From positions 26,490,527-26,554,526 of the forward strand of contig JBBMOA010000017.1 of assembly GCA_037954235.1 (NCBI GenBank): a stretch of 64,000 nucleotides of DNA, in the 5' to 3' direction. The translations under genes were made by a program, and so were the position numbers. Shown here in pieces: positions 33,385-44,600 of this stretch (position 1 is its first letter; every line of letters begins with the position of its first letter). The notes below the pieces were generated by a model. That model was given only the letters and a program-made list of their open reading frames with translations, was not told where the DNA came from and made no database searches. Origin of the DNA: Aulostomus chinensis (taxonomy: Eukaryota; Chordata; Actinopteri; Syngnathiformes; Aulostomidae).

Positions 33385-36300
33385 CAGTTTCCATCTCAGG
33401 ATCTTGATCCACTCATCTGCCTCCACCCCCGTCTTAGCACACAGATAAAATGTCCTTTCGGGAAACACCAGACTGTGGAGACAAGTACAATTACTTCATA
33501 TTTGCATTCATGCAGTATAAGAAGACGGAGTGTTGCCACTTCGAAAGAGTAAAGAACCAATGAGTCTTTGCCTGTAAGAATGAGGTCGGTCTGTCAGCAG
33601 TCACATGACCCCAGGCTGCTGCCACTATCAGCTCTGGTTGTGTTGATCCAGCAAAAGCTGCATCTTGCAGCTGAGAGACTGAGACACAGAGTCCAGCCAG
33701 TTCTGTTCCACACACGTGACTTGAGACAAGATTCATTTGTCTGCTGAGGACCAGATGCTGCCGCTGCACCTCACCTGAGCCTCCTGCTGAAGCTGAGCAC
33801 CTACGTGGAATCCACCACCTGAGCTGTCAAGGTCGGTGGTCCAGAGGCTGCAGAACCAGAACCACAGAACCTTGAATTTCTCTCCTCATTGATGAGGCTG
33901 GTTGCTCCTAGGCTGAGACATGTCAGCACTACCAAGAGCTCACGGCGGGAGGAACGGCACACATGGCTATCCGTGTGTGTGTGTGTGTGTGTGAACAAAT
34001 AATAGAATAAGTTGGCTATGAATCTACAAGAGTAAATATCATCACAACAGGTGGCTGAATGCTACACCGGCGTGTGAGGGGGAGGCAGCTGATAGACCTC
34101 CTTCACTTGCACCTGGGACAAGACTAAATTCTGAGAACGTGAAATCAGAGCCCCTCCTTTCTTTCTGTTTATCCTGTCACACTTCCTGTTTTGCAAATGA
34201 GACAAATGTCAGAGTTGGGCTGTGGGGAAGTAAGACCTCAGCTGCCGTGACCTCCCGCTGTGCAGCGAGATGAAACGTCTCTGGGGTTTCTGCCGTTCTG
34301 GCCCCAAGCCACCCACCTCCCGCCCTCCCTCACCAGAAACAGTTGACTCTGTCCTGAGAGTAGTCAAACTGGACGGCCGAGCAGCCTCTCAGGTCCAGGG
34401 TCCGGATGGGCTCGTCGCACTGCAGCAGAGACAGACACTCTCACACACACACACTTCACCGGCTCTTCCTGATGTTGAACACACACTCACCATCTTGTCT
34501 TTGAAATATTTGAGTTCGTATCTGCTGAGCGTGAACCACCTCTGCTTCCAGCTCTATAGACAAGAGAGACGTCGTCATGACCATGAGATGGTCTCTGACC
34601 AGGGGGGGTTTGTGTGTGTGTGTGTGTGGGGGGGGGGGGGGGGTCTCACCTTTACTATCGCTCCTTGCTTCACCAGATAACCTTCCCTTGTGCCAAGCTG
34701 AAACACACTTGCCGTTAGCAGGGAAACAGAAGTAAGTTTCACTTTAAAGTTGTTACAATTTGGGTGTTGAGAGTAATCTGAGCTAATTTGAGCTAATCTG
34801 AGCTAATCTGAACTAATATGAGCTAATTTGAGCTAATCTGAACTAATTTGAGCTAATCTGAACTAATATGAGTTTATTTGAGCTAATCTGAGCTAATTTG
34901 AGCTAATCTGAACTAATCTGAGCTAATCTGAGCTAATTTGAGGTAATATGAGCTAATCTGAGCTAATCTGAACTAATCTGAGTTGACCTGAGCTAATCTG
35001 AGCTAATCTGAACTAATCTGAACTGATCTGAGCTAATCTGAACTAACCTGAGCTAATCTGAACTAATCTGAGCTAACCTGAACTAATCTGAGCTAACCTG
35101 AACCAATCTGAGCTAATCTGAACTAACCTGAGCTAATCTGAGCTAACCTGAACTAATCTGAGCTAACCTGAACTAATCTGAGCTAACCTGAACTAATCTG
35201 AACTAATCTGAGCTAACCTGAACTAATCTAAGATAACCTGAACTAATCTGACCTAACCTGAACTAATCTGAGCTAATCTGAACTAACCTGAACTAACCTG
35301 AGCTAATCTGAACTAACCTGAGCTAATCTGAGCTAACCTGAACTAATCTGAACTAACCTGAGCTAACCTGAGCTAATCTGAACTAATCTGAGCTAACCTG
35401 AACTAATCTGAACTAACCTGAGCTAATCTGAGCTAACCTGAACTAATCTGAACTAACCTGAGCTAATCTGAACTAACCTGAGCTAATCTGAGCTAACCTG
35501 AACTAATCTGAACTAACCTGAGCTAACCTGAGCTAATCTGAACTAATCTGAGCTAACCTGAACTAATCTGAACTAACCTGAGCTAATCTGAGCTAACCTG
35601 AACTAATCTGAACTAACCTGAGCTAACCTGAACTAATCTGAGCTAACCTGAACTAATCTAAGATAACCTGAGCTCATCTGAACTCCACAGGACCTTCCAA
35701 GCACATTCCATAGTTTTGCTCAGTGAACTCAGATTAACACCCAAATTGCAACAGTGACTCTTTACTTCAAACGTGTGACATCATGGAGGTTTTTCATGTC
35801 CATGTTTGTGTCGTACCGATGGTGCGTTGGCCACCAGGTCATTTTCGGTGCGTCCCGTCTGTATGGCGGTGTGAACTCGCACTGACTCGTAGATGGACGG
35901 CTCCTCCACTCGCCAAGGGTACGGACACTTGAGCACCATGAGAGTTCCTGGTTCAGAGGGACAGGGGCCATTCTGGTCCCGACTCACAGAGAACACAACC
36001 AACATAACACAAGGGACTCTGGGTCTCTCTGGACCGCTGGGGGGGGCGGCGCAGGACAGAGGACACATTTCTATGTTCAATGACAACAAAAATGTCTTCT
36101 TCCTAACTGAGCTGCAACTTCGCTCTCGTCTGAGTAGCAGCTGCTGGCAGAGCCACGGGCTGACTTGCTCCCCAACAGGCCTGACAGGTCCTGCAGGGTC
36201 AGAAGCTCCACGTCAAGCAGGATGCCAACATGGTGGCTGCTTGATGGGACAAAAAATGAAATCTTTGCTGGATTTCCTTCTTGGATTCCTGTTGCAAAAC

Positions 36301-39300
36301 TTCCTTCTCTTCTCACTGTTGCTCACAGACTAAAGATTTGTAATTAGAAGTGTTGACTCACGGGTGTTGAGCCACCAGTGTCACTCTTTAAATCGACCGG
36401 GATTGCTGACAACACGCCACTGAATGAGATGCTAACGTGCAGGCTGCAGTTGTCATGTGATCAGGAAGCGCTGCTGCCCTCCTTCCCTCTTGCAGCTCTG
36501 TGGGAGCAGCAGTATCAGGCCCAGAGGGAAGCAGGAACAACAGGATCATAGTTGCCATGGCAACATAACGATAGTTAAACGTGTATTTTGAGGAAATCGA
36601 AAAATCCTGGAACCATGTCTCCAACATGCCTGCGCCAGTTCCGAATTCTGGGAAAACACCTCTTGACACGAGCTGTTCATTGACTTAAACATCGACACGG
36701 AATGTTCATCTCGGGCCAGGTCTTCTTCACTCATCATCACTTTGAGGGAAACAATAAATACATATTTATGGGCTCTTGAAATTATTTGAAAATAAAGAAA
36801 AATGTTACTTCTCAACTTCACAAATGTCCAGAATGTACAAAACGTGAGTCGTATAAACTTGTTGAGCACCAACACCACCAGGACACATCAGCTGTGACCC
36901 AGAACCCTTCGCCGTCACGCTCATCTCCTCACATACTTTAGCGACTATCCTGCCTCCTATGGTCAGCCTGCATTGAAGTGAGAGACTGTTTTTGATGCGC
37001 TCATAAACGATACGCTCGTCCGTGTTCGGGTGACGTTCCCATTTTATTGACCAAAAAGGTCACAACAAAACAGGACTTAATTGCTGCAAAAAGAAACCCA
37101 TAAAAGGACGCTGTGGGAAGACAAAGAAGTGCGGTGAGGTGAGGTGAGTGAGCCTGGCGAGCGGGAAAAACCGCATGACCCTCCACCTCCACGCCTCACC
37201 TGAGTACCTGCACCAGTGATTCTAAAGAAAATGCTAGACTGCCACCGGTGGAGACCTGACGAAAACCCAAGAGAGACAAATAAAGAGATGTGGCTCCTGT
37301 ACACACTGAAGTGCAAACAAGACCTTTCATCTGTTTACAGTTTTCTCGTGCTACATTTTATCGTATTTGCCGTGTTTTTACACCCTACAACTTCCTCTGG
37401 AGACTGTTGGTCTCAGCCGACTCAGGTCCTGGGTTACTCAGAAAAATCAGTCCTCAGAGTGGGTGAGTAAGACAAATGGTGCAATTTCATCTTGTTCTCA
37501 GAGAGGGCATTAAGACGGGCCCACGTGCAGTAGCCGTGTGGCGTGCGTGAAGGGAAGCTCGTACCCGTGTCACTGCCCAGCAGAGGCTGGTTAGCGAAGT
37601 GGCCGATGAAGTCCTGCAGGCTGGCGAACTTGTTAAAGCCGAACAAGTAGCTGTTGTCTCTGCGCGTGACGTGGAAATGCTTGACTGAGTCCTTGGCCCT
37701 GCGTGAAGAAGGACAGAGACAAGTGACTTTGCCCTCATTTTCAGGTCTGTTGATCCAGACGTCGCTGATGAGCTGCAAACCCACAGCAGCCGGACCTGCA
37801 AGCTGACGCTCCTGTGACCAGATGCAGCAAATCCAGTGTGAACGGAACACATATTAACCCACTTGTGTGTGTGTGTGTGTGTGTGTGTGCATACAAGAAC
37901 CTGACTTAGACCCCAAATCTTCTCCAAATCTCCTAAATGACACCAGAAGTTCCTCACTAAGAGTTTCAAACCCTCACAAAGCTGCAGAGAACGAATTGCA
38001 CTAGAGCAGGGGTGGGCGACCCTGTGCCATGGAGAGGTTCTCCTCCCAACCAACCCTTTAACAGGTGATTCCACTGATCAACACTCCTTCAGACACAGAC
38101 GAGTGTTGATCAGTGGAATCACCTGTTAAAGGGTTGGGAGGAGAACCTCTCCATGGCACAGGGTCGCCCACCCCGGCTCTAAAGGACTCAGATGGTGTTG
38201 ATGGTGAGAGAAAGGGGCGGGGCTGACCCCGGGAAACATTATGTTTCAGGAACAAACGGACTGACTACGCCTGCGGTGATTGACTGGGAGAGACCAGAGG
38301 GATTAAGAGGTGAGGACGACCTGACGGACAGGGCGAAGCAGCCGGGTCCCTCGTTACTGTCCCTCAGCAGGTAACTTCCGTCAGTTCCGTTGGACAAGAG
38401 AAGAGCCTCGGCAGCATGACGGGACAGGTCGAAGTGGTACCAGCTGCAACAGAACCAGTCCAGGTTATACATCCATCCAGCAGGGTTCCATGTCTGAGCT
38501 GAGTTAAGAATCAAGGATCTCCATCATTCTACATGTTGGTGCTAGAGCAGTATGGGTTCCACACAAGAACGTGCTCCTTCATTTATAGAAGGCTCATCCC
38601 AGCTATGCTCAAAGGTTCAGTCTGGACGGATTATGGAATAATAATGAAACTGTCTGAGGAAAGCGCGAGGTTCCTGGAGGTCAGCACCTATGTTCAACCG
38701 AGCAGAACCCAGGAAGTGAAAGCCTGCACAGGAATCAGCCGTTCCACTGGGTCCACAGGGCACTCACATGAACACCACCGTCACAGCCAGTAGCTGAACC
38801 TGATCATCAGCTGGGGAGGCGGGAGGCCTGAGTCTGTCAGCAGGGATTAATGGGCCCGTCACCATGTGAAGCAATGACAAACATCTAGAGATAAAAGCAG
38901 CGGACAAATAGAAGAACTAGAACCTCAACAACTAGACAAGTCCTTCAGTTTTGGACTCTTGGAACCAAAGGAACCATTTGAACTCGTCACTTTTGGTTCT
39001 GGAAAACTTTGATGGGCATTTTCTAATAATTCTAAGATTTATAGATGGAAATTAATCAATCAATCATGAAAATAAGCATCAGATTAAGGATGAGATAATC
39101 ATGAGCAGCAGCCATAACCACATTCACCTGTGTTTTGAAGGGAGAGCCAATTACAGGTGGCTAAAGGTTACAAGATGAACTAGGAATCCAGCACAGCTGC
39201 GCCTGCACTCAAATGTTCTTCCCAGAACTAAACTGGACCCGTCCACTGTTTGAAAGCTGGGACCAAACAAGAACCAAGAAGCCACAGACCTGACAGGAAC

Positions 39301-39420
39301 AGCAGTGATCAAAAAAGAGAACGTTTGTGTGTTAGAACTCTTCCACGGGAGCCGCTCTTACCCCAAAGTCTCTAACTCGTCGCTCGTGTCCTGAGAGGAC
39401 GCATGACTGTGGAAACTCAT
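33385..39420 (-). CDS. dapp1: DAPP1/Bam32 SH2-PH adaptor, 3' end not found
   Basis: DAPP1 is a cytosolic adaptor in lymphocytes that binds PI(3,4,5)P3 and PI(3,4)P2 through its PH domain and phosphotyrosine through its SH2 domain. Eight coding exons are readable: 39,420-39,362, 38,443-38,321, 37,698-37,565, 35,947-35,817, 34,697-34,650, 34,553-34,491, 34,419-34,334 and 33,472-33,385. Splice phases agree throughout, giving 244 codons. The SH2 domain covers about residues 20-110 (WYHFDL at its start, GSYLLRDS for the phosphotyrosine pocket). The regulatory tyrosine of EEPSIYESV lies near residue 127. The PH domain runs from GYLVKQG (about 154) through WKQRWFTL to EWIKILRWKL. The final exon, which in mammals codes a short basic tail, was not located, so the entry is partial. 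Intron 4 (34,698-35,816) is mostly a minisatellite; intron 2 contains a foldback element. It is convergent with lamtor3, as in mammals. Confidence 0.95.
33967..33992. repeat. Short (GT)n microsatellite
   Basis: About 10-12 GT units, inside dapp1 intron 7. Confidence 0.85.
34611..34643. repeat. (GT)n plus poly-G tract beside dapp1 exon 5
   Basis: A (TG)n run followed by about 16 G lies directly downstream, on the gene's strand, of the exon 5 donor (GTGAGA at 34,649). The donor is therefore followed within a few bases by a C run and CA repeat in the pre-mRNA. Confidence 0.9.
34751..35753. repeat. 1-kb minisatellite bounded by inverted repeats
   Basis: About 910 bp (34,773-35,690) consist of a 10-bp unit of the form CTGARCTAAY in irregular order of G/A and T/C variants. 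The array is flanked by inverted arms: TGTTACAATTTGGGTGTT at 34,751 and its near complement AACACCCAAATTGCAACA ending at 35,753. The inner end of the arms (TAATCTGAGCT) resembles the repeat unit itself. It looks like a small inverted-repeat element whose subterminal sequence was amplified. It lies in dapp1 intron 4. Confidence 0.9.
37864..37889. repeat. (GT)n microsatellite
   Basis: About 13 GT units in dapp1 intron 2. Confidence 0.95.
38007..38176. mobile_element. Palindromic hAT-like MITE in dapp1 intron 2
   Basis: The element is a foldback of about 170 bp. Its two arms of about 75-80 bp are almost perfectly complementary, separated by a loop of about 13 bases (38,087-38,100). It begins CAGGGGTGGGCGACCCTG and ends with the complement. 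Flanking bases (CACTAGAG on the left, CTCTAAAG on the right) match at 6 of 8 positions, as expected for a decayed 8-bp hAT target duplication. Confidence 0.85.
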
Positions 39421-41622
39421 GTCTCCGGATGGATCCACTCACTCCCTCTTTCTCTCCCCGACTCAGACTCACTCGCTCACCCTGCCAGCTCACGCACAGC
39501 AGAAGTGAGAGCTGCTGTCAGCCGGGGGGCCACGCCCATACAGGAAGTGAGCGCTGAGTCTCTGAGGCGTTTGATCACACATGTGGAGGACGGAGATCTG
39601 TACGGATACTGAACCGCACATTAAAAAAAGTCAAATTATTTGTATTTATTTTATATAATTGTGTGTGTGTGAATCAATACTAACCAGAGTCAGTATTAAC
39701 AGAACCACATTTATTTTCTCTCGGCAGGTGAAGCTGGACTCCTTAGAGACAGTGATGTTGTTCAGGATGCTTCTGAAACTACGGAGCATCCTGAACAACA
39801 TCACCCCCCCCCCCCCCCCCCCATCAGCTGATCCCCCACATCAAAAACTGAGTGCTACAGAGGTCCTTTCTCCCAGTGGCAAGAACACGTCTCAGTGATT
39901 GGACCGTCCACACCACTGCTCTGTCTCCATGTCAGCGACCCTCTGATTGCTCTTAGTGTCTCTTTGTGTCGTCTTGTTCTGTCACGAGGAGCTGAGCCTG
40001 GTTCTCTTTCATTCCCTGTTGTTGACTGGAGCGCTGTTGGGAACAGAACTTCCCCTGGGGATGAATCAAGGATTCTGATTCAGGATGCACATTCCAGAAC
40101 TTTTCTAACATATTTCAGCTTTTCTTATTCTCAGTTTTCTAGGCCTGGAAATTGATAAATCCATTCCTTGACTTTCCCAGGTTTTCCTGAGCGTAATAAA
40201 TTGAATGCAGTTCTGCTGTTACAGGAACCTAGTTAATCTTTGTACATGTAGTTCAGATTTGTACCAATAATCTCATACTTGTTGAATATTTAGTCTCAGG
40301 CTCAGATGGACTTTGTTGGTCCAGCAAGTTTCGATATAATCTGCGGTGATTTGGATCTTGTTAGCTGGACGCTAAATCAGCCCCCGCTGTGTTCCGCAGC
40401 GCTCAGATCAGTTTGTTGTAGCTGCAGAAGCCTCAGGAGGCGACTAGATGCATCTTAAGGAGGCACAATTAACTCAAATATAATAAAACATCTCACTGCA
40501 ATTGCCATTGAGCAGGAAGACGCGACGTTTGGTACAGACTCCTGAGTCCAACACCATGTTAGATGGAACATGGTGCTGCCCAGACATCCGGCGGCATCTT
40601 CCCGACTCTTTGCTCAGGGTCCCGCTCCTTATCATTTTGATGAGGTTTTCAATGACAATGATTTGAAAACTTTATACTTGTTCAAAACAGTACAGCCTAA
40701 CATTCGCAGTCCTGTTTAAAGCCCAGTGGAGGCATCCTCAGCCTCTAGTGGCCAATATGGGTATTACTTATTTACTATTTGTTGTTGTCTCTCCCTCTCT
40801 CTGGCCGCTCACTGCATTCACTCCTGTGGGAATTTCTCAGTTTTAAATGATCAAATAAATAAAACAAACTTAGTTTAATTTGAAACAATAAGAGAGAGAC
40901 AATGAAGCTGAGCGAGCGTGGACCAGGATGTAATCTGGTCATCCTTGGAGCAGCAGGGACTCGTCCGTGTGAGCCAGCTGACCTGGAGGATCCTGGGGTC
41001 ACAGGGGTCAGCAGGTAAACAAGATTGTTAACACAATGCTAAAATGTGTGAGCTGTGATGATTCAGATAACAACCAGATGACCAAAACAGATAAATCAGT
41101 GCTGCAAACTTAAATACTTCAAAATAAGACTCCTCTCAGAACATGTGATCAACAGCAGCCAATCAGAGCTGGATCTGATCTGACAGGGAGGCCTGTCATT
41201 GGATAAGAATCACACAGCTGCTTCCTGATTTCCTCAGGGGAGAATGAATCATCCAGCTGATCCAGAGGTCCACAAGTGTTCCAAGATTCTGGTCCAACCA
41301 GCCGAGTCCATGACATCACAGCGTTGTGCTCTGCAGCATCAGACAAGAGGAGGGAAGTAGAACCCACCCCATGTAGAGGACAGAATCAATCAAGGTCGAC
41401 GTCAGGAAGAACAGAAATGACATTCCTACATCTCAAGAGACCCAGTCAGAGATGGTGCTGACCCGCTGGTTCAGTACAGGACTGGAGCACCGATACAGAA
41501 GCAATGGTGCCTTGGTCATTTGTATGTCAGGCACAGAACATGGGAAACAAACCAGCCCTGAACACAGGTGTGCTGGTGCACTGAAGACCCCTCAACCATC
41601 TGGGATGTTGAGTCCGTGAGTG
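39421..41622. other. Interval between dapp1 start and the flippase stop
   Basis: Both neighbours are on the minus strand, so this holds the flippase 3' UTR and the dapp1 promoter. I find no further exon. It contains a perfect 20-bp-stem hairpin (39,752-39,804) followed by a C run. Confidence 0.5.
39752..39804. other. Perfect 20-bp-stem hairpin
   Basis: GTGATGTTGTTCAGGATGCT at 39,752-39,771 is exactly complementary to 39,785-39,804, leaving a 13-nt loop. A run of 16-18 C follows. The hairpin lies about 330 bp upstream of the dapp1 start codon. It is not obviously related to the other foldback elements in the window. Confidence 0.9.
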
Positions 41623-44600
41623 TCAGGATACCGCTGGTTCTGTGCTGGGCTCCAGGCCCGGGTTGTCAGCACAGACAGGCAGCCTGAGGTTCTGGTTCCA
41701 GTGCTGCATTCTGCTTCGGTACTTCTCTGAGTCCACATGGTCCCTCACATCTGAGAGGCGTAGGGTGTTGTAGAGAGCCCGGAACAGGAGCCTGGAGGCC
41801 AAAGCAGTATGAGTCCAGTAGTACACGTGGATCAGAGAGAACTACTACAACACTTCCTGCTTCTGCGGGTTTTTATTGAGCTGATGATTTTCAGGTTGGG
41901 CATCTGTAAGGGGGAGCCACAGATGCTGCTAACAGGCAGAATGATGTGAGAGGCCTGGATGCAACAGTTAGCAGTGCTAAGCTAACGTTAGCCTATGGAG
42001 GAACTACACTAGGGTCACATAATTTCAAGGTCACCACCACTGAGCTTCAGGCTTCTTGTGTTTCCCCTGATGACCTTTAATGACCTCCATGACCTCTGTA
42101 GGCTCCTTCAGACTCAACATTTGTGTGTGTGTGTGTGCGCGTACCTGGGTAACAGAGCAATGACAGTTGTGAGGACACACACAATGTAGAAGAGCGGGTG
42201 GGACATCTGCGAGGTCTCCACACCTACAGGGTTGGTGGGGGGGCTGCAGGTGACACAGGTCAGACCGAAGAGCAGCACAAAACTGAAGTACGAGGCACCG
42301 CTGAGCACCAAGACCAGCGCGTGAATCCACGTCTGCATGGCGACACACAGGATTAAACACTGCACTCTGTCACTTGAAAGTGTTAGAGAAGCAGTGATGA
42401 ACATGTCTGACCAGCGTGTGGCTCTCGATGAGCTGATGCAGGAGGATGATGAGGAGCGCCGAGGCGTTGATGGGCGAGCCAAAGGCCAGCTCGCCAATGT
42501 CTGAGCCAGCGTAAGCCTGAGATACATCACAACATGTCACATGACTCCTTCCACAACAGGATGAAGGCTGAAAAGATGGTTTAGTAAATGGTGCAACACA
42601 CAACAAGTGGACTTCTTGTCCATGTTTTTCATGCTTGGCTGGTCTTTTCACGAGCAGATGATGGAGATGGTTTCAGATCATTTTCTCTTTGCTGAGTGAA
42701 CGTGAGCAGGACGAGTTGGGTCTCATTGAGGAAGAGGAGGATGAAGGAGGAAGAGTGCTGGTTGGCCGAGGACCGGCCAGCTTAGTTCACCTGACATCAT
42801 CTCACTACAGACTGTTCTGTCTTTTGAGGAAAAACTAGCAAGGGAGGAGGTGGTGTTGTAATACCAGTTTTTACCTCAAAAGGCAACAGCGAGTCACGGT
42901 AGTGCAAAATTATAACTACAAGATTATTAGTAGTTTTTAGTAGTACAAACACTGTAGCCACTGGAGAGCTGGCAAGTTGATTTCTACTCTGAAAAATGGA
43001 CATCTTGGTTCATATCCTGCTATGGAAAAAAATGAAATTCCTGTTGATGAAGACGTTCAGTTTGAGGAACAAAATCCTCCTGGAATCTGCTTGAAACTGT
43101 TAAGATGGAACACAGCCGTGGAACAAACACTCCAACTGAACTTACAAAATAAGGCACAAAGAAGCAGACAAGACTTTGGTAGAAGGCATCCAGGACGGTG
43201 ATCCAGAAGACGTAGGGACTGTAGACCTGAGGAGAGACCAGGGTCCATCAGTCTAAACACATGCTGACAGACACGGACATGAACAGAAGGAGGACAGAAC
43301 GTTCCTCACAACTTCACAGGGCCGAGAGCAAGTGTGTGCGTGTGTGCGCGCGTGTGCGTAGTCACCCTGGGGGTGTGTGTGTCCTGGTAGAGCTCAGGCA
43401 GCTGCATCAGTGTGTCTGCAGGTGTGTCTCTGTCCAGGATGCCATAGATGAGGGGAGGAACAGAGGTGAAGAACAGGTTGAAGAAGATCAGTACCCAGGA
43501 GTTGGTCATGATGCTGCCAGAGAACCCACAGAAGAACTGGTACCAGAACAGCAGGTTGACATACATCTGCAGAGAGACAGAACGTTCTTCAACATCTTCA
43601 TCTCAGCTAGCAGAGACTCGTCTGTCTCACACACACGGAGGAATATTCTGGCAGAACGCATCACGTCTGTATAACCAGCAGTAAACCTGAGGTCTGAGCT
43701 GTTCTGCCAGTTCTGTGTCAGCTGGGTGTGGATGGTTCTTCCAGGAGAATGTTCCTGCTCCTGAGCGTTAGTAGCCAGAGTGCTGTAGGGCCGCCAGGAC
43801 CGCACCAGCACTCACCACGTTCTTGTAGATGAAGTAGAGGATCATGTTGGCCAGGCGAGAGTAGCACCAGTGGCCATGGACCAGCAGCAGCTTCCTCAGG
43901 TGTTTAAACCTGGAGACGGCGAAGTCGCTGGACATCACCGCCTGAGAACAACAACACCAGATTCAACTTGGGTTCCTTCAAGGTCTCCTAACTGTTGCAG
44001 TAACTGTAGACACCTGCATGCCTTCTTGGCCTGATATGCCGACACCCACGTCAGCCACCTGGATCATGCTCACATCGTTGGCGCCATCACCTGCATGAGG
44101 AGCAGAGAGTCCTCATAAATGTGCAGTGGAGGTTTTTACAGCATTTCTCTCTTTGCTAATCAGGTTGTCATGCTAGTGCATGCTAGCTTGTTAGCATGTC
44201 GCTGTAACCGCAGCACACCAATGAGACGACGGTAAAATAAAAGCCGTTTCCCTGATGAAGGGTTTTATCCCTCATCGTCGTCAGGACATTCTTAGATCAG
44301 TTAGGGAGAACTGTTGTCGAGGGTTCCGTTTCGAGAGGCCAGGGGGACAAGGGGTCCAGCAGTGTGCTGTGGTCTTACCCACAGCCAGGGTCATGACGCG
44401 GAGCTGGTCCCGGATCAGCTGCACCACCTGGCTCTTCTGCAGAGGTGTGGAGCGGCAGCAGATGACCGCCTGGCAGCAGCGACTCAGCTCCAGGAAGCAG
44501 CTCCTCAGCTCCTCCTGCAGGGCCCAGTCCAGCGTCTGGCCGTCAATCACCAGGATGAAGCCTGCTGTGCCGTTGGAGAACCATCCCCCATGATGCCCTG

